Of a stretch of 64,000 nucleotides of DNA, positions 1 to 8,692 are shown one piece after another. Numbering within the stretch: position 1 is the stretch's first letter; each line of letters opens with the position of its first letter. The DNA is from Sulfurimicrobium sp963741495 (GTDB taxonomy: Bacteria; Pseudomonadota; Gammaproteobacteria; Burkholderiales; Sulfuricellaceae), in NCBI GenBank assembly GCA_963741495.1, contig CAVUID010000015.1:633088-697087 (forward strand), given 5' to 3'. Position numbers and translations under genes: made by a program. The notes under the pieces were generated by a model, which was given only the letters and a program-made list of their open reading frames with translations, was not told the origin of the DNA and searched no databases.

Positions 1-1
1 A

Positions 2-1786
2 CAGATGGTCAGTCTGGTCGACACCCTCGCGTTGCGCTACATCGAGCGTGCGCCTGCACTGCGGAAATCGGATCTGGCACGGGAAAAGGACTACAACTGG
101 TTTCTCAGCCAGAAGTGGGTCGGCATGGCGCTGTACTGCGACCGCTTTGCCGGCGACCTGAAGGGCTTGCGCAAAAAACTGCCCTACCTGCAGGACCTCG
201 GCGTCAACATGGTGCATGTCATGCCCATGCTCGACTGCCCGCCGGACAACAGCGATGGTGGCTACGCGGTACGCGACTTCTTCCGTGTTGACCCTCGCTT
301 CGGCACCACGGAGGATGTGGCGGCGCTGGCTTCAACGCTGAAGAAACGCGACATGCTGCTGGCCCTGGATGTCGTGGTCAACCACACCTCGGACGAACAC
401 GAATGGGCGCAGCGCGCGCGCCAGGGCGAAAAGAAATACCAGGATTACTACTTCGTCTTCGACGACCGCGAGATGCCCGATATCTTCGAGGAAACCATGC
501 CGGAAATCTTTCCGGCCACCGCGCCCGGGAACTTCACCTGGGACGGGGAAATGGGCAAGTGGGTGATGACGGTGTTCAACAACTACCAGTGGGACCTCAA
601 CTACCGCAACCCGGCAGTGCTGATCGAAATGATCGACATCATCCTGTTCTGGGCCAACCAGGGCGCGGACATCCTGCGTCTCGACGCGGTGGCGTTCCTG
701 TGGAAAAAGATGGGCAGCGTGTGCCAGAATGAACGCGAGGCGCACCTGCTGCTGCAACTGATGAAGGACTGCTGCCAGGTCACCGCACCGGGCGTGCTGT
801 TCATTGCGGAAGCCATCGTTGCGCCGGGCGAGATCGCCAAATATTTCGGCGAGGATGCGATCAACGCCAAGGAATGCGAAATCGCCTACAACGCCACCTT
901 CATGGCACTGCTCTGGGATGCGGTCGCCACCAAGAACGCAGCTGTACTCAACCATGGCATCAAGAACCTGCCCATCAAGCTGGAACGGGCAACCTGGCTC
1001 AACTATGTGCGCTGCCATGACGACATCGGCCTGGGCTTCGACGATAACGACATCCGCCTGGCCGGCTATGACCCGGCGCAGCACCGGCGCTTCGTGCTCG
1101 ACTACTTCACCGGCAGGTTTTCCGGCTCGGTCGCCCGCGGCCTGCCTTTCGGCGAGAATCCAAAGACCGGGGATGCACGCATCTCCGGTTCGCTCGCCTC
1201 GCTGGTCGGGCTCGAAACTGCGCTCGAAAACCAGGACGAAGCGGCCATCGAGGCCGCCATCAAGACCATCGTGCTGTTGCACAGCATGATCCTCTCTTTC
1301 GGCGGCATCCCGCTGCTCTACTACGGCGATGCCATCGGCACGCTCAATAGCCTGGAATACCTCGCCGATCCGTCCAAGGCGGCCGACAACCGCTGGATGC
1401 ATCGCTCGCATTTCAACTGGGACAGGGCGGAAAGACGCCACCAGAACGGCACGGTGGAACAGCGCATATTCAGCGCGTTGAAAAAGCTCATCGCACTGCG
1501 CAAGGAAACAATGGCGTTCGCCGATTTCGACAATCGCCAGTTGCTGACGGTGGACAACCCCAACCTGCTGGTTTTTTCCCGAACCGACCCGCTCAACAGC
1601 CGCGACAAAGTACTGGTGGTGGGAAACTTTAACCTCGATGCACAAGTACTCCAGATCGGGGCATTAAGGTCATACGGATTCTTCCAGCAAGGCGGCATGA
1701 AAAACCTCTGCACCGGCGAGCGCATCCTGGTGGAAAACGACACCCTCGTCATCCCTCCGCTTGCCTTTTACTGGCTATCGGACTGA
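2..1786 (+). CDS. Amylosucrase (GH13), 5' end outside window
   Basis: GH13 glucosyltransferase that moves glucose from sucrose onto an alpha-1,4-glucan and releases fructose. The frame is open to the left edge; the first ATG visible is at base 5. Counting from that Met, the nucleophile Asp227 lies in LRLDAVAF, the acid/base Glu269 in FIAEAIVAP and the third acidic residue Asp339 in VRCHDDIG. The 227/269 spacing of 42 equals that of Neisseria polysaccharea amylosucrase (286/328), which puts about 60 N-terminal residues outside the window. Motifs DVVVNH and the LNYRNP stretch also fit. There is no signal peptide in view, so a cytoplasmic or other location cannot be judged. It converges on the haemoglobin gene with a 15-base gap. 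Sucrose hydrolase is the alternative GH13 member; the active-site context favours amylosucrase. Confidence 0.87.
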   Translation, partial: QMVSLVDTLALRYIERAPALRKSDLAREKDYNWFLSQKWVGMALYCDRFAGDLKGLRKKLPYLQDLGVNMVHVMPMLDCPPDNSDGGYAVRDFFRVDPRFGTTEDVAALASTLKKRDMLLALDVVVNHTSDEHEWAQRARQGEKKYQDYYFVFDDREMPDIFEETMPEIFPATAPGNFTWDGEMGKWVMTVFNNYQWDLNYRNPAVLIEMIDIILFWANQGADILRLDAVAFLWKKMGSVCQNEREAHLLLQLMKDCCQVTAPGVLFIAEAIVAPGEIAKYFGEDAINAKECEIAYNATFMALLWDAVATKNAAVLNHGIKNLPIKLERATWLNYVRCHDDIGLGFDDNDIRLAGYDPAQHRRFVLDYFTGRFSGSVARGLPFGENPKTGDARISGSLASLVGLETALENQDEAAIEAAIKTIVLLHSMILSFGGIPLLYYGDAIGTLNSLEYLADPSKAADNRWMHRSHFNWDRAERRHQNGTVEQRIFSALKKLIALRKETMAFADFDNRQLLTVDNPNLLVFSRTDPLNSRDKVLVVGNFNLDAQVLQIGALRSYGFFQQGGMKNLCTGERILVENDTLVIPPLAFYWLSD

Positions 1787-1801
1787 CCGACCTTAACGAT
1801 A

Positions 1802-2182
1802 TCAATCCGCCTTATTGCGCATGAAATCGGCGGTTTTCCAGAATGCTGCCGAGAGTTCCTGGCGCAAGGTTTCGTCTACGCCGACTTCATCCATGGCGCG
1901 TTGCATACAACCCATCCACTGGTCACGTTCGCTCTCGCCGATAGCGAAAGGCAGGTGTCGCTGGCGCAGGCGCGGGTGGCCGAATTTTTCCATGTAAAGC
2001 TGCGGCCCGCCGGTCCAGCCGGAAAGAAACATGAATAGTTTGTTGCGTGCTTCGGTGAGATCCCTGGCGTGCATCTTGCGGATGCCGTAGTAGTCCGGAT
2101 CTTCGTCCATCAGGTCATAAAATCGGTCCACCAGACGGCGGATGACAAGCTCACCGCCGAGGCGGTGATAATGCGTTTCCAT
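1802..2182 (-). CDS. glbO: Group II truncated haemoglobin (trHbO)
   Basis: Small cytoplasmic haem protein of 126 residues, the usual size of truncated haemoglobins. Family marks visible: a B-helix Tyr in RFYDLMDED, the group II signature around YYGIRKMH, the proximal His in RLRQRHLPF, and the G8 Trp in DQWMGCM. The family binds O2 and NO and is linked to NO or peroxide handling. It starts three bases after the purT stop codon, on the same strand, so it is probably co-transcribed with purT and perhaps with the hox genes upstream. The physiological role here is not shown by the sequence. Confidence 0.9.
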   Translation of the reverse strand: METHYHRLGGELVIRRLVDRFYDLMDEDPDYYGIRKMHARDLTEARNKLFMFLSGWTGGPQLYMEKFGHPRLRQRHLPFAIGESERDQWMGCMQRAMDEVGVDETLRQELSAAFWKTADFMRNKAD

Positions 2183-2185
2183 TGC

Positions 2186-3385
2186 CTATACCTTTACCGG
2201 CCTGATCTTGCTCGCCGCCAGCCTGGCACGGCTGCGCGCCTCTTCCACATCGGCGCCATTGGCCAGCGCCACGCCCATGCGGCGACGAGTAAAGCTTTCC
2301 GGCTTGCCGAACAGGCGAAGGTCGCTCTGCGGCACCGCCAGCGCCTGCTCGACGCCTTCGAACGCGATGCCTTTTTCCTCCATGCCGCCATAAATCACCG
2401 CCGAAGCACCCGGCCCGCGCAGGCACACATCCACCGGCAAGCCGAGGATGGCGCGGGCGTGAAGTTCGAACTCGGACAGCCGCTGGCTGCACATCGTCAC
2501 CAGCCCGGTATCGTGAGGACGGGGGCTGACTTCGGAAAACCACACCTGATCGCCCTTGACGAAAAACTCGACGCCGAAAATCCCGCGCCCGCCCAGGTCG
2601 TCGGTGACGGCCCTGGCGACGTCCTGCGCGCTCTTCAGTGCTACCGGGCTCATTGCTTGCGGCTGCCAGCTTTCGACATAGTCGCCCTTGACCTGAACAT
2701 GCCCGATGGGCTCGCAGAAATAGGTTTCGACCGCACCGCTGGCGCCCACCGCGCGCACGGTCAGCAAGGTGATTTCATAGTCGAAATCGATCATTTCCTC
2801 CACGATCACCCGCCCATGGCTGACCCGGCCGCCGCTCATGGCGTACTCCCAGGCTTTTTCCACATCTTCCGGGCCGTTCACGGTGGACTGCCCCTTGCCG
2901 GAAGAAGACATGACCGGTTTGACGATACAGGGGAATCCGATGCCTTTTTCGATGGCATCGCGCATCTCGTCCAGCGAGCCGGCAAAGGCGTAGCGCGAGG
3001 TCGGCAGACCCAGTTTTTCAGCAGCCAGACGGCGGATGCCCTCGCGATTCATGGTCAGTTGCGCCGCGCGGGCAGTCGGAATGACTTCTGCCAGCCCTTC
3101 CTGTTCGATGACCGCCAGCATGTCGGTGGCGATGGCCTCGATTTCCGGCACCACGAGATGCGGCCGCTCCTGCTCGACCAGTGTCCGCAACGCCGCGCCG
3201 TCGGCCATATTGATGACGTGGGCGCGGTGGGCCACCTGGTGACCGGGCGCATCGGGGTAGCGGTCCACTGCGATGACTTCAACGCCCAGACGCTGCAGGG
3301 CAATGATCACTTCCTTGCCCAGTTCGCCGCTGCCGAGCAGCATGACGCGCGTAGCCGAAGGAGTGAGGGGGGTGCCGATTTTCAT
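2186..3385 (-). CDS. purT: Formate-dependent GAR transformylase 2
   Basis: ATP-grasp enzyme of purine synthesis that uses formate and ATP to formylate glycinamide ribonucleotide, the folate-free alternative to PurN. The N-terminal PreATP-grasp motif RVMLLGSGELGKEV, the central PVMSSSGKGQS loop and FSEVSPRPHDTG near the end are diagnostic. I start it at ATG 3385 (MKIGTPL), because the E. coli protein begins at the equivalent point; the frame is open 24 codons further but with no homology. Length 399 residues, normal for PurT. It follows hoxW after only 10 bases and precedes the haemoglobin gene by 3, suggesting one transcript. The need for formate beside a hydrogenase operon is suggestive only. 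Confidence 0.95.
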   Translation of the reverse strand: MKIGTPLTPSATRVMLLGSGELGKEVIIALQRLGVEVIAVDRYPDAPGHQVAHRAHVINMADGAALRTLVEQERPHLVVPEIEAIATDMLAVIEQEGLAEVIPTARAAQLTMNREGIRRLAAEKLGLPTSRYAFAGSLDEMRDAIEKGIGFPCIVKPVMSSSGKGQSTVNGPEDVEKAWEYAMSGGRVSHGRVIVEEMIDFDYEITLLTVRAVGASGAVETYFCEPIGHVQVKGDYVESWQPQAMSPVALKSAQDVARAVTDDLGGRGIFGVEFFVKGDQVWFSEVSPRPHDTGLVTMCSQRLSEFELHARAILGLPVDVCLRGPGASAVIYGGMEEKGIAFEGVEQALAVPQSDLRLFGKPESFTRRRMGVALANGADVEEARSRARLAASKIRPVKV

Positions 3386-3395
3386 GAGGTCTTTC

Positions 3396-3893
3396 TCAAT
3401 AATTTTGTGTTGGCGGCATGATAAATTGATCCCATGCCCCTTGACCAGGGCTGGCACAGAGTTTTTGCAGCAGCACGAAAGCCTGCTCCAAGGCCGCCTC
3501 TGCCGCCGTGCTCAGGGATTCTCCCAGCTCAAAAGTTTCTCCACGCACAGCCAGCAGCCAGGCCGGCGGCACTTCGCCGTAAAGTTCCTGGCATGCCTGC
3601 AGCAACGCAGCGGGACTCATGGCATGGGAGGTAAAACTGCGGTCTTTTACGGCGAACAGGCGGGAAAACTCGAACGGCGGCGGGCAGGAAACGCTGGCAT
3701 CGATAAACAGCACCTGCTCACGCCCTTGCAGGTCAAGCGCATGTTCCACCTGGAGCTGAAAATCGGTGAGCAGTTCGATGCCGGGGAGATTCAGCGCTTC
3801 CAATCGTTCCAGCAGCATCGGCCCGAGCGCATCGTCGCCCCGGCTCGGGTTGCCATAAGCGAAAATCAGCAGCGGCGCAATCAAACGCCGCAC
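3396..3893 (-). CDS. hoxW: Hydrogenase maturation protease HoxW
   Basis: Endopeptidase (HyaD/HybD/HoxW family) that removes the C-terminal peptide of the large subunit after nickel insertion. The N-terminal AYGNPSRGDDALG carries the family's first acidic metal ligand, and LFIDASVS and SHAMSP match the later conserved positions. 165 residues. The start is a GTG that overlaps the last 13 bases of hoxH, so translation is probably coupled. Its substrate is almost certainly the HoxH encoded next to it, which carries a C-terminal extension after its DPCLSCATH motif. Confidence 0.88.
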   Translation of the reverse strand: MRRLIAPLLIFAYGNPSRGDDALGPMLLERLEALNLPGIELLTDFQLQVEHALDLQGREQVLFIDASVSCPPPFEFSRLFAVKDRSFTSHAMSPAALLQACQELYGEVPPAWLLAVRGETFELGESLSTAAEAALEQAFVLLQKLCASPGQGAWDQFIMPPTQNY

Positions 3894-5362
3894 GCGCCTG
3901 ATGCGTTGCGCACCATGCGATCGATTTCCTTGCCTTCCGCATCGATCAGCTCCACTTCCAGCGGCATTTTCCCGACTGCGTGGGTGGCGCAGGAAAGACA
4001 GGGATCAAAGGCGCGGATGGCCACTTCGATATGGTTGAGCAGGCCTTCGGTCAACTCCTTGCCGTCCAGGTATTGCAAAGCAACCTGCCGCACCGCCTCG
4101 TTCATGGCCTGATTGTTGTGGGTGGTGGAGACGATCAGGTTGGCGCGCACGATCTGTTCGTCCTCGTTGATGCGGTAATGGTGAATCAGCGTGCCGCGCG
4201 GCGCCTCGATCACCCCCACTCCTCGCAGGGCGCGTTCGCCCTTGCTGACCAGATCGTCGCCGAGCAGATCGTTGTCGTGCAGCAATTCCTGAATACCCTC
4301 GGCGCAGTGCAGCATCTCGATCATGCGCGTCCAGTGAAAAGCGAGCGTGGCCTGAGTGGCGCTGCCGCCGTCAAATTCCTTGAAAACCCTGCGCTCGGCT
4401 TCGGCCAGCGGCGTGGGGATGAAATCGCAGTTGTTCACCCGCGCCAGTGGGCCGACACGGTACCAGCCCTCCTCCCGGCCACGTGAGCGGATGAAGGGGA
4501 ATTTCATGTAAGACCAGGGTTTCACTTCCTCGTGCACGTAATCCCAGTAATTGCTGTAATCCAGATGATCAAAAATATCCTGGCCGTGTTCATCTCGTGC
4601 ACGCAAGCCGCCATGGTAGAAATCCAGCGCGCCGTCCGGGCGTACCAGGCTCATGAAACTGGAGCGGAAATAGCCGAAACCGTTGTGGAATTCCGGCCGC
4701 TCGCAATAGACCTTTCGGATCAGATCCACCGCGCCCTGGCTCCAGGCAATGATCTGCTCGATATCCTTCAACAGGAAATCGCGCTCGGCCACGCTGAGGT
4801 TCTTGTTCACGCCACCGGGAATGGCCCCGGTGCCATGGATACGCTTGCCGGCGGTCAGCCGGATGACCTCCTGCCCGTATTTGCGCAGCGCAACGCCCTG
4901 CCGGGCGATCTCGGGATAGGCTGCAGCCACGCCGACGATGTTGCGCGTGGCGAGATCGGAATCAAAACCGAACAGCAGGTCGGGCGATGCCAGATAAAAG
5001 AAATGCAGGGCGTGCGATTGCAGTATCTGGCCGAAATGCATCAGGCGGCGCAGCTTGTCGGCACTGGGCGTCAAAGTGGCGCCAATGATCATGTCCATCG
5101 CCTTGGATGCCGCAAGATGGTGGCTCACCGGGCAGATGCCGCACAGGCGCTGCACCAGCACCGGCACCTCGGTGTAGGGCCGCCCCTGGATGAATTTCTC
5201 GAAGCCGCGGAATTCGACGATATGAAAACGCGCCTGATGGATGCGGTTGTCCTCGTCCAGCAGGAGCGTGACCTTGCCGTGCCCTTCGACCCGCGTCACA
5301 GGTTCGATCACGACACGCTTGAGGTTTTCAGGATTGGCGGCGGTTTCCAGTTCAAAAGTCAT
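3881..5362 (-). CDS. hoxH: NAD-reducing hydrogenase large subunit HoxH
   Basis: Catalytic [NiFe] subunit of a group 3d soluble bidirectional hydrogenase. Both nickel-binding motifs are intact: RLCGICPVSHH near the N-terminus and DPCLSCATHAVG near the C-terminus, giving the four cysteines of the NiFe site. A tail of roughly 30 residues follows the last CATH, as expected of an unprocessed precursor cut by HoxW. Length 493 residues, normal for HoxH. It is separated from hoxY by about 100 bases holding an inverted repeat. No signal peptide, in line with a cytoplasmic enzyme. Confidence 0.96.
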   Translation of the reverse strand: MTFELETAANPENLKRVVIEPVTRVEGHGKVTLLLDEDNRIHQARFHIVEFRGFEKFIQGRPYTEVPVLVQRLCGICPVSHHLAASKAMDMIIGATLTPSADKLRRLMHFGQILQSHALHFFYLASPDLLFGFDSDLATRNIVGVAAAYPEIARQGVALRKYGQEVIRLTAGKRIHGTGAIPGGVNKNLSVAERDFLLKDIEQIIAWSQGAVDLIRKVYCERPEFHNGFGYFRSSFMSLVRPDGALDFYHGGLRARDEHGQDIFDHLDYSNYWDYVHEEVKPWSYMKFPFIRSRGREEGWYRVGPLARVNNCDFIPTPLAEAERRVFKEFDGGSATQATLAFHWTRMIEMLHCAEGIQELLHDNDLLGDDLVSKGERALRGVGVIEAPRGTLIHHYRINEDEQIVRANLIVSTTHNNQAMNEAVRQVALQYLDGKELTEGLLNHIEVAIRAFDPCLSCATHAVGKMPLEVELIDAEGKEIDRMVRNASGACGV

Positions 5363-5380
5363 GGTTTGTCCGGGCTATCA

Positions 5381-5455
5381 AACCCCTCCCAACCTCCCCT
5401 TGTCAGGGGAGGAGGCAATACCCTCCCCCCTGACAAGGGGGGACTGAGGGGGGTT
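5381..5455. repeat. GC-rich inverted repeat between hoxY and hoxH
   Basis: Two imperfect arms, about 5381-5410 and 5425-5455, each holding a CCCCTTGTCAGGGG-type core. The right arm is the reverse complement of the left with a few changes. It fills the only long gap in the hox operon. Repeats of this general kind are scattered in many proteobacterial genomes; it could form a stable hairpin in the mRNA between hoxY and hoxH. Confidence 0.8.
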
Positions 5456-5461
5456 AAAAAT

Positions 5462-6007
5462 TCAGTCATAGTGCAACTGCTCATAATCCAGCTTCGGCTC
5501 ACGCCCTGCCAGCAGGTCGGTCAGGAATTTCCAGATCGCATCCCCGGAAGGTGGGCAGCCGGGCAGGAAATAATCCACCTTCACCACTTCATAGATCGGA
5601 TGCACCTTGTCGAAGGGCAGCGGCAGTTCCGGATCATTGGGAATCTGCCCGCCTTCGAGACCGCCTTCGTACTGGTAGACTTCCTGGAAGCAGTCCCACA
5701 GGTCGATGTTGTTGCGCATCGCCGGCAGGCCGCCGGTAATGGCGCAGGCGCCCATCGCCACCAGCACCTTGCAGTTCTTGCGGAATTCCTTCAGGACATG
5801 CACGTTCTCCGCATTGCATACTCCGCCTTCCACGATGCCCACATCGCAAGGGCTGCAATGCTTGATGTCGGTCAGCGGCGTGCGGTCGAATTCCACCACT
5901 TCGAGCAGGTCGAACAGGCGTTCGTCAATATCCAGCAGGGACATGTGGCAGCCAAAACAGCCCGCCAGCGAACAGGTGGCAATGCGTATTTTTTTGACTT
6001 CACTCAT
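5462..6007 (-). CDS. hoxY: NAD-reducing hydrogenase small subunit HoxY
   Basis: Electron-transfer subunit that pairs with HoxH, homologous to the 20-kDa subunit of complex I. Cysteines for the proximal [4Fe-4S] cluster are visible in SLAGCFGCHMS, GVCNAEN, GACAITGG and PGCPPSGDAI. 181 residues, full length for HoxY and without the twin-arginine leader of membrane-bound hydrogenases. Its start overlaps the end of hoxU by 8 bases. Confidence 0.95.
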   Translation of the reverse strand: MSEVKKIRIATCSLAGCFGCHMSLLDIDERLFDLLEVVEFDRTPLTDIKHCSPCDVGIVEGGVCNAENVHVLKEFRKNCKVLVAMGACAITGGLPAMRNNIDLWDCFQEVYQYEGGLEGGQIPNDPELPLPFDKVHPIYEVVKVDYFLPGCPPSGDAIWKFLTDLLAGREPKLDYEQLHYD

Positions 6008-6717
6008 GCTTGCCCCCTTTCCCTTCGGTCTCGACCTGGCAAATCGACTTGTGGTCGTAAAGACGGCTGCCGATCGGCACGCTGAAGCCCCGGCGCTTGA
6101 TCAGGATGGCGCCGGTCGGGCACACCTGCGCCGCCTTGTCGGTGACGGCAAAAGTGCTGTCACCAAGGCGCCCGCTGGCGGAATTCACTACCAGCCTGGA
6201 ACCGATGCCACGCCCGGAAAGGCCGAACACGTTTTTTCCATCCACGTCCCGGCTGGCGCGCACGCACAGCTCGCACAGGATGCAGCGGTTGCGGTCGAGA
6301 AACACGTCCGGATGCGAGGCATCCACCTCGCGCGGCGGGTAAAAGTGGTTGTAATGCGGCGTCATCATGCCGAGGCAATAGGCCACCGCCTGCAGCTGGC
6401 AGTTGCCGCTTTTCTCGCAGGTCGGGCACAGGTGGTTGCCTTCGACGAACAGCATCTGCACGATGGCGCGCCGCTCGTTGTTCAGCTCCTCGGTCTTGTT
6501 CTCCACCACCATGCCTTCGCTGGCGGGCATGGTGCAGGCAGAAACCGCGCGGCCATTGACATTGACCGTGCACAGCTTGCAGCTGCCGTGCGGCTTGAAT
6601 TCCGGGTTGTGGCACAGATGGGGAATATAGACCTTCGCGGCCAGGGCAGCATCCATGATGGTCTGCCCCTCTGCAAAGGGAATGTTCGTTGCCGTCGATG
6701 GTAATGGTTTTGCTCAT
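6000..6717 (-). CDS. hoxU: Hydrogenase diaphorase subunit HoxU (one frameshift)
   Basis: Small diaphorase subunit homologous to the N-terminus of NuoG; it carries Fe-S clusters between HoxF and HoxY. Ligands seen: CHNPEFKPHGSCKLC and a later Cys ([2Fe-2S]), HLCPTCEKSGNC (His/Cys cluster), CILCELC with a later CPTG ([4Fe-4S]). The normal start MSKTITIDGNEHS is at ATG 6717, overlapping the hoxF stop as ATGA. One extra base near 6675-6680, in a C/T run, throws it out of frame; deleting it restores FAEGQTIMDAALAAKV. Reconstructed length is about 238 residues. Read literally, only the downstream part from 6656 is open. Probably a sequence error. Confidence 0.9.
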
Positions 6718-8547
6718 AACAGGTGTGCCCACTCGTCGTCCCGGCCCGTAATGCTGCGCGCCGTTTGCAGCGCCCCATCGAGGTCAAAAGCCGGCTCGAA
6801 GGACAGCGCCTTGAGCTTGCGCTCGAAGGTGCCGGGAAATTTTTTCAGGGTATCGAGCACCGGGTTGGCCGCAGTGTGGCCCAGCCCGCAATGGCTCAGC
6901 GTGCCGAGGATATGGCCGACATGTTTCAACTCTTCGAGATCTGCCGGGGTGCCGTGCCCACCCGCAATCTTGTCCATGATCCGCTTCTGCAGTTGCGTGC
7001 CGACCCGGCAGGGGGTGCAGAAACCGCAGCTTTCGTGGGCGAAGAAGTGAGTGAAATTATGCGCGGCGGCAAACATTTCGCGCTTGCGGTGAAACACCAT
7101 AAACGCACCTGCCGTGGGCAGGTCCTCAAAGGCGATGCGGCGGCCGAATTCCTGCCATGACACCAGCGTTCCGGAAGGCCCGCTCACCTGAACCGCATGC
7201 GCGTCCTCTGCCCCGCAGTCGCGCAGGATTTCCTCCACCGTCACGCCGAACGGATATTCGTAAATACCGGGCCGCGCGCAGTCGCCGGAGATGCTGAGAA
7301 TCTTGGTGCCGGTCGATTGCGCCGTCCCCATGGCGGCGAACCAGGCGCCGCCCTTTTCGGCGATGCGGGCAGCGCAGGCAAATGTCTCCACGTTGTCCAC
7401 CACGGTTGGCCGACCCATATAGCCTCTGGTCACCGGGAACGGCGGGCGATTGCGGGGGCGTCCGCGCTTGCCCTCAAGCGATTCGATCAGGGCGGATTCC
7501 TCGCCGCAGATATAGGCACCGGCGCCGAGATGGATTTCGATATCGAACGCAAACCCGGGCTCGCCGAGAATATTTTCACCCAGCAGGCCGTTCGGCCCGG
7601 CGTCTGGCCAGCACCGCTTCGAGCGGTTTCAGCAGGTAACGGTATTCGCCGCGCAGGTAGAGAAAACCCTTGCGCGCGCCGACCACCCGCGCACCCACCG
7701 TCATGCCCTCGAATACCAGATCGGCATGACTGGAAAGCAGCACCCGGTCCTTGAAGGTGCCCGGCTCGCCCTCGTCGGCATTGCAGACGATGAAGCGCTC
7801 CGGATTCCCGCCCACGTCGCAGATCATGCCGCCTTCTTCCTCGGCAATGGCCGCGTGGCAGAACGTCCATTTAGAGGCGGTCTTGAAGCCTGCGCCGCCA
7901 CGACCGCGCAGATTGGAGGCATCCACTTCCTTGAGCGTCGCTTCGGCGCCGCGCGCCAGCATGGCGCGGATGCCTGCGCCGGGCTCAAATTCATCTCCCA
8001 GCAGCATGCCGGGGCGGCGGATATTGTCCCTGACCTCGAACAGCATTTCCGGCCACTCCGCCACCGGCTTGCTGATGCGGATCAGCTCGGAAATCAGGTC
8101 CAGCCGGTTGTTGTCCAGATTGGTCAAAGGCCAGCCGTTCACCAGCGCCGCCGGACCCTGGTCGCACATGCCGGTGCAGGATGTGCTGTCCACGCTCACC
8201 AGATTGTCTTCCGACACCTTGCCCGGCTCGACCCACAGCTTGTTGCAGAAATACTGCATCAGCTCCGTCTTGCCGAGCATGTTGTCCGTGATATTGTCCG
8301 AGAACAGAACGCGATATTCGCCCTGCGGGGTCAGTGAAAGAAAGGAGTAGAACCCGGCCACGCCTTCCACCTCGGCACGCGACAGATTCAGGTGGCTGGC
8401 AAGGCAGGCGATGGCCTCGGGCGGAATAAAATGGAAATGGTCCTGCACGTCGCGCAAAATTTGCAGCAGACGCGTGGCATCACGACCATGACAAACCAGT
8501 ATGGGGGTCAGCTGTTCTTCGATGTGCGGAAATTCGCAAGGCTCCAT
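6714..8547 (-). CDS. hoxF: Hydrogenase diaphorase subunit HoxF (one frameshift)
   Basis: NAD(H)- and FMN-binding diaphorase subunit. The N-terminal third is NuoE-like, with thioredoxin-fold [2Fe-2S] ligands in STSCTGMCDQGP. The rest is NuoF-like: GRGGAGFKTASKW (FMN), NADEGEPGTFKDR (NADH), and ESCGFCTPCRVGT plus a later HCGLG cysteine for the [4Fe-4S] cluster. An extra base near 7588-7600 breaks the frame just before GLLGENILGEPG; correcting it gives about 610 residues, the usual HoxF size. First gene of the operon and no hoxE upstream, which points to the group 3d (Ralstonia-like) rather than the cyanobacterial type. Confidence 0.92.
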
Positions 8548-8584
8548 GGACGCCCTCCCTGCCCGACAAAATATTCACGATAAC

Positions 8585-8599
8585 ACAATCATATTACCA
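8585..8599 (-). promoter_or_regulatory. Candidate sigma54-type promoter of hoxFUYHW
   Basis: On the minus strand TGGTAATATGATTGT gives GG and GT at the -24/-12 spacing (consensus GG-N10-GC), so the -12 element is one base off. The predicted start near 8574 leaves about 27 bases to the hoxF ATG. The Ralstonia soluble hydrogenase operon is known to be sigma54-dependent, which is why I looked. An ATTCAC/GTGAAT inverted repeat (8573-8578, 8600-8605) surrounds it. Weak evidence. Confidence 0.27.
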
Positions 8600-8692
8600 G
8601 TGAATGACTGCTGGCATAGCCATGAAAACCTTCAAGTAAGAAATGCATCTGGAATTATCACTCGCCAGAGTCCTTACACTCGGGTGAAGAAC

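Noticed and set aside
2069..3421. 450-codon plus-strand frame across purT
   Set aside because: Antisense to a fully conserved purT; no domain, no ribosome site.
4532..6085. 517-codon plus-strand frame across hoxH-hoxY
   Set aside because: Shadow of two Fe-S proteins and the inverted repeat between them; no independent homology.
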